Both the position numbers and the translations under genes were made by a program. Below, piece by piece: positions 50,100-57,549 of a stretch of DNA of 64,000 bases. Within the stretch, counting starts at the first letter, position 1. Every line of letters starts with the position of its first letter. Below the pieces are notes generated by a model that worked only from the letters and a program-made list of their open reading frames with translations, ran no database searches and was not told the origin of the DNA. Source of the stretch: Siderastrea radians (Eukaryota > Cnidaria > Anthozoa > Scleractinia > Rhizangiidae); contig OZ024898.1 of NCBI GenBank assembly GCA_964017195.1, positions 11,691,630-11,755,629 on the forward strand. The letters are read 5' to 3'.

Positions 50100-50840
50100 G
50101 AGCGATGATCAAATGATGTTGCCAAGTGCCGAAACGATTCTCAAAACGTAAGTTACAGGTGGTGAACACGAAAACAAATCGTCCTGTCCATCTGCAACCA
50201 ACCTCGTCTGAGACTTATAACCCTTACGCTGTTATCGTTCCTTCTACTTCTGTGTTTCTTCTCGAGATAACTGTCAACTGAACACTTGCCGAAAGAAAGA
50301 AAGACCTCCAACAACTTTGGTGGCCATCTTGAATGTAAGAGCTCGATCACGTGGTCACGCGTCGACCAATCAGACATTTTTCGCCAGTGAACTGTACTGT
50401 AGTTGTCTTGTATAACGCATGCGCAATTGGGTAAAGCAGCTAATAGGATTGAATGCGAAATTGGCTGTGTTGTCTGATCTAGTTAGGGTCACTTAGTGGT
50501 TATGGTGAAAATTTTTTTAGCGCTGGAGTTTTTTTTTATTGGGATTGACATTTTGAGGGGTGTAAAAATGTGTGAGTCAGAAGGATTTGTGAATGTCAGG
50601 AGCATATCACGCTTCTGTGAATGTGATTTGCTTTGAAAGTCGCGTTTTGTATAGGAGCGGCGTAATATTGTGCTGCGTGAGAGGCAGTTTCCCTTGGCGT
50701 TTTATGGGGGGGGGGGGGGGGTTTGCGAAGTGGATTGTAAGGTTTCTGATTGGCTAACTTGTATTTCGCAGCGGACAAAAAGGACAGTTGCGTTTTGCCG
50801 GCGTGGGCTAGGAAGAGAAGGAATTGGTACTAGTATGATG
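50100..50840. other. non-coding, nothing recognised
   Basis: No supported gene. A G-run of about 16 lies near 50,707. Confidence 0.4.
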
Positions 50841-50928
50841 AAATATATACGGAACGACTGATCCTTACGGCTGAGTTAAAGAAACGAAGACACAGCCGTA
50901 AGGATCAGTCGTTCCGTATATATTTTTT
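50841..50928. repeat. 88-bp hairpin
   Basis: AAATATATACGGAACGACTG ATCCTTACGGCTG is followed after ~22 bp by its complement CAGCCGTAAGGAT... to TATATATTTTT, giving arms of ~33 bp without visible mismatch apart from the end. Probable recent MITE or a structured element. Confidence 0.8.
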
Positions 50929-52422
50929 CACTTCAAATGTTTTACTGATCCAGGTCTACTTAAGATCCGGCAACTCTCAACGCCTTGTCGCTGCGGTCTT
51001 TCCAGTTTATAAACCTAGTATGATGATGCAATATTAGTTGATTGCACCATCAGTACATGATAGTTCTTGTGGACGGAGAGAAATGAGTGTTTATTTGAGG
51101 CGAGAAGATGATACGAAGGAATCGTCATTAATAAGGAGATTAATTAATAAGGCAGGTGTTACGAGTCTTTTTGCATTGAAAGAACGAAAATATCTGAATA
51201 TTATCGACGGATTTGTGTGGTTTGCGTGTGGTGTTCGCTAAAGGCTACGAGCAGTCTCACTTTCCGTCCAGAGATAGATAGTGAAGGAAACGAAAAAAAG
51301 GCGAGTGAGCGCGAAATCGATTACGGCTCGACAGGCGCGTTAGCTTTCAAAGACAGGGGTATAGAATGGTAAAATCCAAGACTCGCCGAGACGCCGAGAC
51401 CCATGTTTTAAAATGCGAGCCCGAGACTTCCGTCTGTTTGGAAAATCCGAGCCCGAGACGCACTGAATCAAAAATCCGAGCTCGATAATCTGATAGAAAG
51501 CAATAAAAGTGGCTATCACACGCTTTTGGGCTTTCGGAACTCACAGAAACTCGAACCTGGTGTTTTATTAAAGTTATTAACTTATAGTAAAGCGAAGTAC
51601 CCTACCGGTCGCAATTATTGGATAACGTACCACTACTTATTAGCCAGGCTAGTTACTTATAAACTAATGATTCGATTGTCTGGTCTGGTCTGTCTGGTCT
51701 GTTTCTTATAACTCCGGTGGGAAACATAAGGAAAGCTTAGGAAGTTTGGCGTTCTGCTTTTGTGGTCTTTTTGTGAAAGAGACGGTGAGCTTCGGTCCAA
51801 GGAACACGCGAGGGGGTTACAATGGAAGAAGAAAGCGGTGCGGAGTCAAAGCAGCGAAAGCGCAAATACGGTGAGTAAATCTATTGTAGCTTATTACTGC
51901 AGTGTAATAATAGCCGCTAGCTTTTCTGGTTTTATTATTCAATTATTGATGGTTATTTTAGGTGTTGCAATATTGGTCACATAGTTTTTCTGCTTGTATA
52001 TTGGAATGATCCATAAATTGGAAGGTCGGAAAGCTATGAACAAAACTAAAGTCAACTAAAGAGAATACCTAGTCTAACACTCAACAGGAAATTTGGCGAC
52101 AAGTCACAGGAATAGCGAGGAATGTTACACATTGGTGTTTGTACTAAAAAAGTTCCAAGTTTACTCTGTTTGTAACCAACATGTACTCGATGATTGTGAT
52201 TGCATGACTCTTATAACTGAAATAATAAACGGCTAGCTATACAGTTAGACCTTTATGACCTTTTATAGCCTTATACTGTGCCGCTCAATGATCTGTGAAA
52301 AGAGCAACATGCACACGTGGAACTGTGCGAGTGAAGCTGTAAATAAATGACATCTCCGGAAATGATCCTGCGCCGCAAATGATGCCATTGAAAATCAGGA
52401 ATCACGTGGGGTTTTATCATTC
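50929..52422. other. non-coding, nothing recognised
   Basis: Only short frames; no domain recognised. Confidence 0.4.
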
Positions 52423-53090
52423 TTATAACATAGAGGGCAAAATTACTGAATGCTGATTGGTTGAGACAGAGGGCATTTTTTCTTAATTTTCTCTCGGACG
52501 AGGGCAAAATTACTGACTCCTGATTGGCCAAGCGCCAAAATTACTCGCATTTGATTGGCTGAGCGCGAGAGCGCGCCATTTGCATTTTGTAGGCGTCTTG
52601 AAACGAAAAACGGATTTTGAGTTGTTCAACACAAATATCGCTTTTAAGTTTGACTTTTAACCGGGTTAGTTGGTAAAAATGGTATGGAAATCAGGTGTAA
52701 GCTTGAAGAGAAATTCCAAAAGGTGAATCTATATGTGTTACGGGAAACAGCAAATGGTTATTTGTTTTAAAACTACTGAAAACTTCGGAGCGATGTGGTC
52801 GATAATTTTTCCACCGAGAGGAAGCTTCGCAACTCAGGTGAATAAAATTAACTTAGTGTGAGATTTAAGTGTTTTAAGTGTTTTTAAGTGTGTTTTTCAA
52901 TGAACTAGAATTGTATTTATCTCTTAAGATGTACATAATTGTCAGTCTTTCCTGTTCTGTGCGCTGACCAACAGTTAAACTGCTTGAGTGGTGAATTGTT
53001 TACGAGCGGGTACTTTTATTCTGAGGGCCGGCTGATTGTGTTTCAACGTGCGTGGAAAATTTTCCGAAAATTTTGCCCTCTGTGTTATAA
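52423..53090. mobile_element. 668-bp TIR element (MITE-like)
   Basis: The left end TTATAACATAGAGGGCAAAA is mirrored by the right end TTTTGCCCTCTGTGTTATAA. Inside the left end the word GGCAAAATTACTGA..CTGATTGG is repeated two to three times. No transposase. It directly abuts the next hairpin. Confidence 0.65.
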
Positions 53091-53094
53091 ACAA

Positions 53095-53177
53095 GTAATC
53101 GCATTGAGTCCTCGTAGAGTTAAGGATAAATTTCACTTGTATTTTCAAAGTTTTCACAAATTGCCCTCGTCGCTGCG

Positions 53178-53220
<43 letters not shown>

Positions 53221-53256
53221 ATTTATCCTTAATTCTACTCGGCCTCATGCGATTAC
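53095..53256. repeat. 162-bp hairpin next to the virus-like element
   Basis: Left arm GTAATCGCAT...GTTAAGGATAAATT...TTTTCAAAGTTTTCACA and right arm its inverse ending ATGCGATTAC, with a CGTCGCTGCGCGACTCGG tip. It is the last clear host-type repeat before the gene-dense element. Confidence 0.8.
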
Positions 53257-53374
53257 ATATACAAAGAGAACAAAATGAATAATTGTGTAATCATATGAAG
53301 TATTTTAGAGCACCTACAACGCTAGTAGTAAATGGCGCCCGTATGGCCACCAGACTGGCTTCTGATTGGTCGAG
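53257..53374. other. probable left boundary region of the virus-like element
   Basis: A+T-rich host-like sequence changes to G+C-rich sequence around 53,320-53,340 (AGTAGTAAATGGCGCCC). Polinton termini start with AG, so AGTAGTAAATGG at ~53,324 is a candidate end, but this is a guess. Confidence 0.3.
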
Positions 53375-53580
53375 TGACGTCAGAGGTCACGTGATGGGGG
53401 GAAACCGCGGACCAGTAGTAAAAAGGGATCGTGGGCTCACCGGAAGTCACGTGATTTGGAAGGGGAAACCGCTGACCAGTGGTAAAAAGGGATCGCGGGC
53501 TCAAGGGGAAGGAAAACCGCGGAGAAAACGCGGGCGCAAAGTCCAAAGTCCAATTTTAGGAACGGGGGTAGGTATAAAAG
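53375..53580 (+). promoter_or_regulatory. promoter of the leftmost gene: CRE, E-box repeats, TATA
   Basis: A palindromic TGACGTCA lies at 53,375-53,382, preceded by ATTGG (inverted CCAAT) at ~53,365. Two 60-bp direct repeats each begin with GTCACGTGA (53,386 and 53,446, an E-box CACGTG) and include GGGGAAACCGC.GACCAGT and GTAAAAAGGGATCG. TATAAAAG at 53,573-53,580 is 38 bp upstream of the ATG at 53,611. The arrangement looks like a strong Pol II promoter; factor identities are inferred from consensus words only. Confidence 0.7.
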
Positions 53581-53610
53581 GGTAAACCCTAAGGTGAGGG
53601 AGTAGTCACG

Positions 53611-54663
53611 ATGAGTTTTTACATCACTCTGCTCAGTGATCAAGCGCAAGGCACGGGGCAAAAATTTACGGCGCGACTGCCTCGTTCCTATTATTTGGTG
53701 GAAGATGATTGGGAAGTGGCGTTGGTGCATATGTCCCACCCGGGGTTTAATCAATCCTTGGAAGATCAAACCAAGCAGAATTGGACGCAAGAAGATAGTC
53801 AAAAACATTGGATGAAAACAGATGTGAGATACATGCCAAAACGGGCGGATGGCACGGCGCCCCTGAAAGTCACGAAACAAATCCATTTACCGCCAGGGTA
53901 TTACCACAATTTGAAAGAAGCCTGGATTACCATCGCGTACGAAATGGAAAAACAACGCATGGAAGTCATGATGGATATAGCCAAAATGAACGTGGACGAT
54001 TTAGCCAAACGACAACAACTAGCCGCGCTCAACCTGGCTCAACCCTACGTGAAAATTACCAAGACGGGCATCGCCTCTGAATTAGATTCGTTGTATGTCC
54101 TCATACCGGCCAACATGCAATTTGAAATGGAATGGAAATTGGCGGGCTTGATGGGATTGGTGAAAGATGGAACGCCCACGGAACGCGTTGTCCAAGAAAA
54201 GAATTATCTGGTGAAACATATCGTGGATTACAACGATCGGCATAAATGGGAACCCACCATTGGGCCTGTCAACAAATATCCCCCGTTGGGGCACGTCTCC
54301 GTCACCTTTACCCACCCCGACTTTGATTATGAGTTGTTCTTGGGTCCGAATTTGAGTCGACAACCTTTTCCCACCACCCCCACGGTGAAACCGCAACAGG
54401 GACAACAACCATTGATGATTTACACGGATCTGGTGGCACCGAGCATTGTGGGAAATCAAGAAAAAGGCTTGTTACGTACCTTGGATGCCGGCAATACCGA
54501 GCATCAATTTGATACCAGGGAACGGATGTATTTTCCTCTGGGCCAAACCATCTTTGACAGTATTGAGATAGACATTCAAACAGCCGACGGACAGCCGGCT
54601 CCCTTCAAACAAGGTCGAACCATCCTCACCCTTCAACTCTCCCGAAAAAGTCAACGAACATAA
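53611..54663 (+). CDS. capsid-associated protein, paralogue 1 (putative minor capsid/penton-type)
   Basis: 350 aa, intact, starting at ATG just after the TATA box. The N-terminus (SFYITLLSD, then ARLPRSYYL and WEVALVHMSHPG) matches the signature shared with the genes at 59,913 and 60,968: SFYVTL, RLP, W.VG. The C-terminal block (MIYTDLVAPSIVGN, LLRTLD, YFPL, then FKQGRTILTLQL) is the same as in those genes. Proteins with these signatures are common beside F54H12.2-like capsid genes in cnidarian and other invertebrate genomes. A role as minor capsid or penton protein is inference from that association. It is the most divergent of the three paralogues. The stop codon is overlapped by AATAAA. 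Confidence 0.75.
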   Translation: MSFYITLLSDQAQGTGQKFTARLPRSYYLVEDDWEVALVHMSHPGFNQSLEDQTKQNWTQEDSQKHWMKTDVRYMPKRADGTAPLKVTKQIHLPPGYYHNLKEAWITIAYEMEKQRMEVMMDIAKMNVDDLAKRQQLAALNLAQPYVKITKTGIASELDSLYVLIPANMQFEMEWKLAGLMGLVKDGTPTERVVQEKNYLVKHIVDYNDRHKWEPTIGPVNKYPPLGHVSVTFTHPDFDYELFLGPNLSRQPFPTTPTVKPQQGQQPLMIYTDLVAPSIVGNQEKGLLRTLDAGNTEHQFDTRERMYFPLGQTIFDSIEIDIQTADGQPAPFKQGRTILTLQLSRKSQRT

Positions 54664-54690
54664 ATAAAGTGTCATGGAACATTCTTTATT
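54663..54690. terminator. convergent poly(A) signals
   Basis: AATAAA at 54,663-54,668 on the plus strand begins on the last base of the preceding stop codon. AATAAA on the minus strand lies at 54,690-54,685 and serves the RING transcription unit. The two units therefore converge within ~75 bp. Confidence 0.7.
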
Positions 54691-54740
54691 GGTCCTTCAT
54701 TTTGTTGACAACAAGTAGAAAAAAATAATGAGTCCTTTTT

Positions 54741-55142
54741 TTACGAGAAACTGATGCAAGTTTTCATCCGTGAAATGGCTTGGGTTTTGGTGCGCCCCAG
54801 AAAGTAGAGGGTTTTGCGGTGGGGCTCATAGGGATCGCGCAGTTCTCCCCAGTATCCTTGTAGGGCGTTGCCGTCTTCATAACAAACCCCATACCACACA
54901 GGATTGTCTTTCCAATCGGTCTTGACATGCTCGACAAACTCCGGGTCTTCTTTCCATTCTTCATGGAGGACTTCAAGGACGGAAAGAGGAACGACGTGTT
55001 GACAGCGAGGACATAGGAGGGTCTGCCCGTTCTGGTGGTATTGGGTGACACAGGCGACATGACAAGGTTGACCACAACACCTCAACGTGGTATAATTGGC
55101 GACAGGTGTGAAACAGATCGCACAGGGGTCGGGTTGCGCCAT
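54741..55142 (-). CDS. RING-type zinc-finger protein
   Basis: 133 aa. Cysteines and histidine at C7, C10, C23, C27, H28, C31, C44, C47 (PCAICF, CCGQPCHVAC, LCPRC) fit a RING finger in which the usual CGH is CGQPC. RING proteins are typically E3 ubiquitin ligases; viral ones often redirect host ubiquitylation, which is inference here. The C-terminal half is rich in Trp, acidic residues and Tyr (WKEDPEF, WYGVCYEDG) and is not recognised. The start ATG overlaps the stop of the upstream gene (TGATG), so it is probably translated by reinitiation from the same mRNA as the two small genes upstream. Confidence 0.75.
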   Translation of the reverse strand: MAQPDPCAICFTPVANYTTLRCCGQPCHVACVTQYHQNGQTLLCPRCQHVVPLSVLEVLHEEWKEDPEFVEHVKTDWKDNPVWYGVCYEDGNALQGYWGELRDPYEPHRKTLYFLGRTKTQAISRMKTCISFS

Positions 55143-55348
55143 CAGGCCAAAGGATCAAAGAGAGGATTGGTCAAGAGCTGAAATTCGATGAGGGTGATGA
55201 TGCCTTCTTGGCGGAGTCGAACCACTTCTTGATAAGGGAGTTGGCACCGTAAAGGTTGGACCAACTCTAAGATTTGTTGTCGGATTTGTCCTAGACGTTG
55301 TAGGATTTTCACGGCTTCCGGGCTGACCTTATCGGCTTTGTCACTCAT
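55142..55348 (-). CDS. helical microprotein B (tandem duplicate)
   Basis: 68 aa. Predominantly helical: SPEAVKILQRLGQIRQQILELV followed by a P-x-EVVRLRQ.GIITLIEFQLL block. It aligns with the preceding 65-aa gene (SPEAQQVIDRLRALLTQL, YFELLRL, ELCLLIL), so the two arose by tandem duplication. The ATG follows directly on the upstream TAA with no spacer (TAAATG), and its own TGA overlaps the RING gene's ATG. Function unknown; a dimeric coiled-coil or adaptor for the RING protein is possible but unproven. Confidence 0.65.
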   Translation of the reverse strand: MSDKADKVSPEAVKILQRLGQIRQQILELVQPLRCQLPYQEVVRLRQEGIITLIEFQLLTNPLFDPLA

Positions 55349-55546
55349 TTACCACCGGTAGTAGTTTTTCAAAATTAATAAGCACAATTCGTTACGACTG
55401 AGATGTTTGGTACTGTGAAGACGAAGCAGTTCAAAATAAGAAGCTTTGAAGCGGATTTCCTCCAAATCTTTTTCCAGTTGAGTCAACAAGGCGCGTAGAC
55501 GATCAATCACTTGTTGGGCTTCTGGACTGAGGACTGGATCATCCAT
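55349..55546 (-). CDS. helical microprotein A (tandem duplicate), first gene of RING unit
   Basis: 65 aa, with a heptad-like pattern in SPEAQQVIDRLRALLTQLEK and a second helix ending LCLLILKNYY. It is the promoter-proximal gene of a three-gene minus-strand unit; TATAAAAA lies at 55,586-55,579, about 33 bp upstream of the ATG. No known family recognised. The frame is clean and the paralogy to the next gene argues that it is real. Confidence 0.65.
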   Translation of the reverse strand: MDDPVLSPEAQQVIDRLRALLTQLEKDLEEIRFKASYFELLRLHSTKHLSRNELCLLILKNYYRW

Positions 55547-55805
55547 TTGAGTGTGAAAGATGGAAGGGACCGGTGGGTTTTTTATAGAGAAACAAAAGGG
55601 TCACGTGGGAGGGAAGGGGCCAATGAGAAGGAGGCCCCAGGATGCTTTGGGAGGGGACGGGGTGGGGGGACCCCCCTCCCCCCTCCTTAGATAGACCATG
55701 AGGCATTGCGCGGATCGTGGTATATAAGTCAAGGGAGGCCCCAGGACGTCACTCCTAGCTTTGAGCCGGTCCTGAGTGACTTATGTTAGTTGGTAGAGCA
55801 AAAAA
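55547..55805. promoter_or_regulatory. divergent promoter between RING unit and 179-aa gene
   Basis: Minus-strand TATAAAAA at 55,586-55,579; CACGTG E-box at 55,603-55,608; CCAAT at 55,620-55,624; G/C-runs around 55,650-55,685; plus-strand TATATAAG at 55,721-55,728, about 78 bp before the ATG at 55,806. The word AGG.GGCCCCAGGA occurs twice (~55,630 and ~55,734). The plus 5' leader is the longest in the element. Confidence 0.65.
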
Positions 55806-56345
55806 ATGTCTGAAACGAGAAGACCGTTGGGTTCCCTGGGCAGTGAGATGAATGTGGGTGGAGAAGAGAGCTTGAGGAGGAGAGCAGGGCCGGAGATGAC
55901 CCCCTTGGATCGCCACACGAGGCGGGTGTACGAAAGGCGAGAAGAAGCGTGGCGCCCCCTCAACAAACATCGCGTGGCCGCCTTTATTCGGATGTTTCTT
56001 TTGTGTTTGGTGGAGAGGGAGAATGGCCACCGCCGGGGATTCGCACATCCAGATATCGTCAAGATACTGCACAGGTCCCTTATTACCCGCATCATCCCCT
56101 TTATTTGTCGTCGCCTGGCCTACACCATGGATCCCACGTTTTGGATCATCACCATGGAGGATTTTAAAGAGTTGGACCGTTATTTAATTCATCACTTGCG
56201 ACGAGTGCATGCGGGGGACCGTTGGCAGCAAATTGTTTATTTTTTTAAAGAAGTGGAGAGACAGCGAGAGGACGAGAGGCGATGGTTGGAGGACATGGAG
56301 AGGGAGGCGGTGGAGATAGTGAATTGCGTGTTGGAAGAACAATGA
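55806..56345 (+). CDS. 179-aa helical protein of unknown function
   Basis: Basic/acidic N-terminal tail (~residues 1-50), then several predicted helices, including a hydrophobic stretch around AAFIRMFLLCLVE and SLITRIIPFICRRLAY. Near the C-terminus the motif DRWQQIVYFFKEV superficially resembles the BH1 motif of Bcl-2 proteins (W..IV.FF), followed by a highly charged helix (RQREDERRWLEDMEREAVE). Some adintoviruses are reported to carry Bcl-2-like genes, so an apoptosis regulator is a possibility, but the invariant Gly of BH1 is missing and no BH2 is seen. Treat as unknown. A possible ATTAAA lies at 56,460. Confidence 0.6.
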   Translation: MSETRRPLGSLGSEMNVGGEESLRRRAGPEMTPLDRHTRRVYERREEAWRPLNKHRVAAFIRMFLLCLVERENGHRRGFAHPDIVKILHRSLITRIIPFICRRLAYTMDPTFWIITMEDFKELDRYLIHHLRRVHAGDRWQQIVYFFKEVERQREDERRWLEDMEREAVEIVNCVLEEQ

Positions 56346-56597
56346 ACATTTTTTTAATTCCTGTTGAGTTTATTGTGAGTCAAGGCAACTGTGAGTCAAG
56401 ACCAACTATTTATGACCATAGTGCAAAACCAGTGATGTCAGTTTTTTAAAATTTTTTAATTAAAAAGAGTTGATGTTTTTTACAAAGGGTTGTCTGTCTT
56501 GTTGCCACGCGGGCGCACCTATTTACAATTGGAAAAACTACAATTGGAAAAGTAAAAACTAAAAAAAGGGGCTATGTACAAATTCAAAAATTAAAAA
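56346..56597. other. convergent 3' intergenic region
   Basis: A+T-rich. Candidate poly(A) signals: ATTAAA at 56,460-56,465 (plus) and AATAAA at 56,374-56,369 (minus). If used, the two transcripts overlap by ~100 bp. ACAATTGGAAAA is directly repeated at ~56,525 and ~56,540. Confidence 0.45.
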
Positions 56598-57299
56598 CTA
56601 AAAATTACAAATGAAAGTCTTCGAGTTCCAGACGTAATTGATCAATGTTCTCGGGAGACAGAAGGTGCGGTTGAATAAGGCTTGAATTTCGGCTCGGGTT
56701 TTCTCGTCCACCTCCCGGGATCCTACCACGGCACTGCTTTGATGAAGGGTAGGCTTTTTAGGTCCCCAAGGGACAAATTGACTGCCTGTGACCAGGGTGG
56801 CGGCATTCTCGTTGACTTGGTAGTAATGGTCCGAGCGGTACCATGATTGACTGGGAATGTCAAAGAGATAGACGGGTTTGCCTTGATCCATAGCCAATTG
56901 CACGGTCCAACCGGTACCCCCTTTCACGCGTTTCTGATCCGGTTCCAAGATGCCAAAGGCATAGATGGTATGGGCTTTCTTGGCCAATTGATAATTGCGT
57001 TGCAGCAATTGCAGGGTGTAAAAATGACTGGGCATTTTTTTCCCTAGTTTCTCCGCTGCCTGGTGAAGATGGGGGTTGGCCAACATCAGGACTTCCACCG
57101 TAGAAGGGGTGATGAACGTGGCTCGAGGATGATTCGGGGGGACGAGCACTTCTAATTGCATCCCAAAGTGTTTGGCTTGTTCTTCGACGAGTGCATCCGT
57201 ACCTTTGGCTCCCCCGGTGTAGACCACATGACCATGACCCACCTGGAGTTCCAAGGCACCGAGATCTTGTTCTCCAATCATGTCGATGTTGGGTGGCAT
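56598..57299 (-). CDS. SLOG/DprA-like Rossmann-fold protein
   Basis: 233 aa from the ATG at 57,299 (upstream non-ATG extension ignored). Motifs: YTGGAKGTD (27-35), VLVPPNH (51-57), LLQRNYQLAKKA (98-109), YAFG (113-116), GGTGWTVQLAMDQGKPVYLFD (127-147). These are the GG.KG.D, RN...A and GGTGW..A...GKPVY hallmarks of SLOG/DprA-type nucleotide-binding Rossmann folds. The VVGSR strand that normally opens such proteins is instead at 191-195, suggesting circular permutation or a fragment of a second domain. The end may be frameshifted: a neighbouring frame gives a smoother C-terminus stopping at 56,605. Substrate unknown. TATTTAAG at 57,344-57,337 is its TATA candidate. Confidence 0.7.
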   Translation of the reverse strand: MPPNIDMIGEQDLGALELQVGHGHVVYTGGAKGTDALVEEQAKHFGMQLEVLVPPNHPRATFITPSTVEVLMLANPHLHQAAEKLGKKMPSHFYTLQLLQRNYQLAKKAHTIYAFGILEPDQKRVKGGTGWTVQLAMDQGKPVYLFDIPSQSWYRSDHYYQVNENAATLVTGSQFVPWGPKKPTLHQSSAVVGSREVDEKTRAEIQALFNRTFCLPRTLINYVWNSKTFICNF

Positions 57300-57549
57300 T
57301 GCTCTGAGAATGACGATCGAGAGACCAAGGGACCCTCTTAAATAGGAACACCTGACCAATGGGAAGACAAGAGGTCCTTATAAGGTCATAACAAGCTGAC
57401 CAATGGGAAGAGGAGAAGTCCTTATATGGGTAGGAGAAGCTGACCAATGGGAAGAGGAGACGTCCTTATAGGGTCATGAAAAGCTGACCAATGACAACCA
57501 AGGGTCCTGGGTATAAAAAGGCAGGGGTGGGTGAAAAATCGTGAGCACG
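57300..57549. promoter_or_regulatory. divergent promoter with four exact-period 44-bp CCAAT repeats
   Basis: CTGACCAAT occurs at 57,352, 57,396, 57,440 and 57,484, exactly 44 bp apart. Each of the first three is followed by GGGAAGA..AGA.GTCCTTATA. The repeats sit between TATTTAAG (minus, 57,344-57,337) for the SLOG gene and TATAAAAAG (plus, 57,512-57,520), 38 bp before the ATG at 57,550. CCAAT is the NF-Y consensus; regular spacing would place all four sites in a fixed helical register. Binding is inferred. Confidence 0.75.

Noticed and set aside
54082..54459. 125-codon minus-strand frame
   Set aside because: Antisense shadow of the capsid-associated gene at 53,611-54,663.
56860..57447. 195-codon minus-strand frame overlapping the SLOG gene
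   Set aside because: Alternative frame without motifs; the SLOG frame carries YTGGAKGTD and GGTGW motifs.
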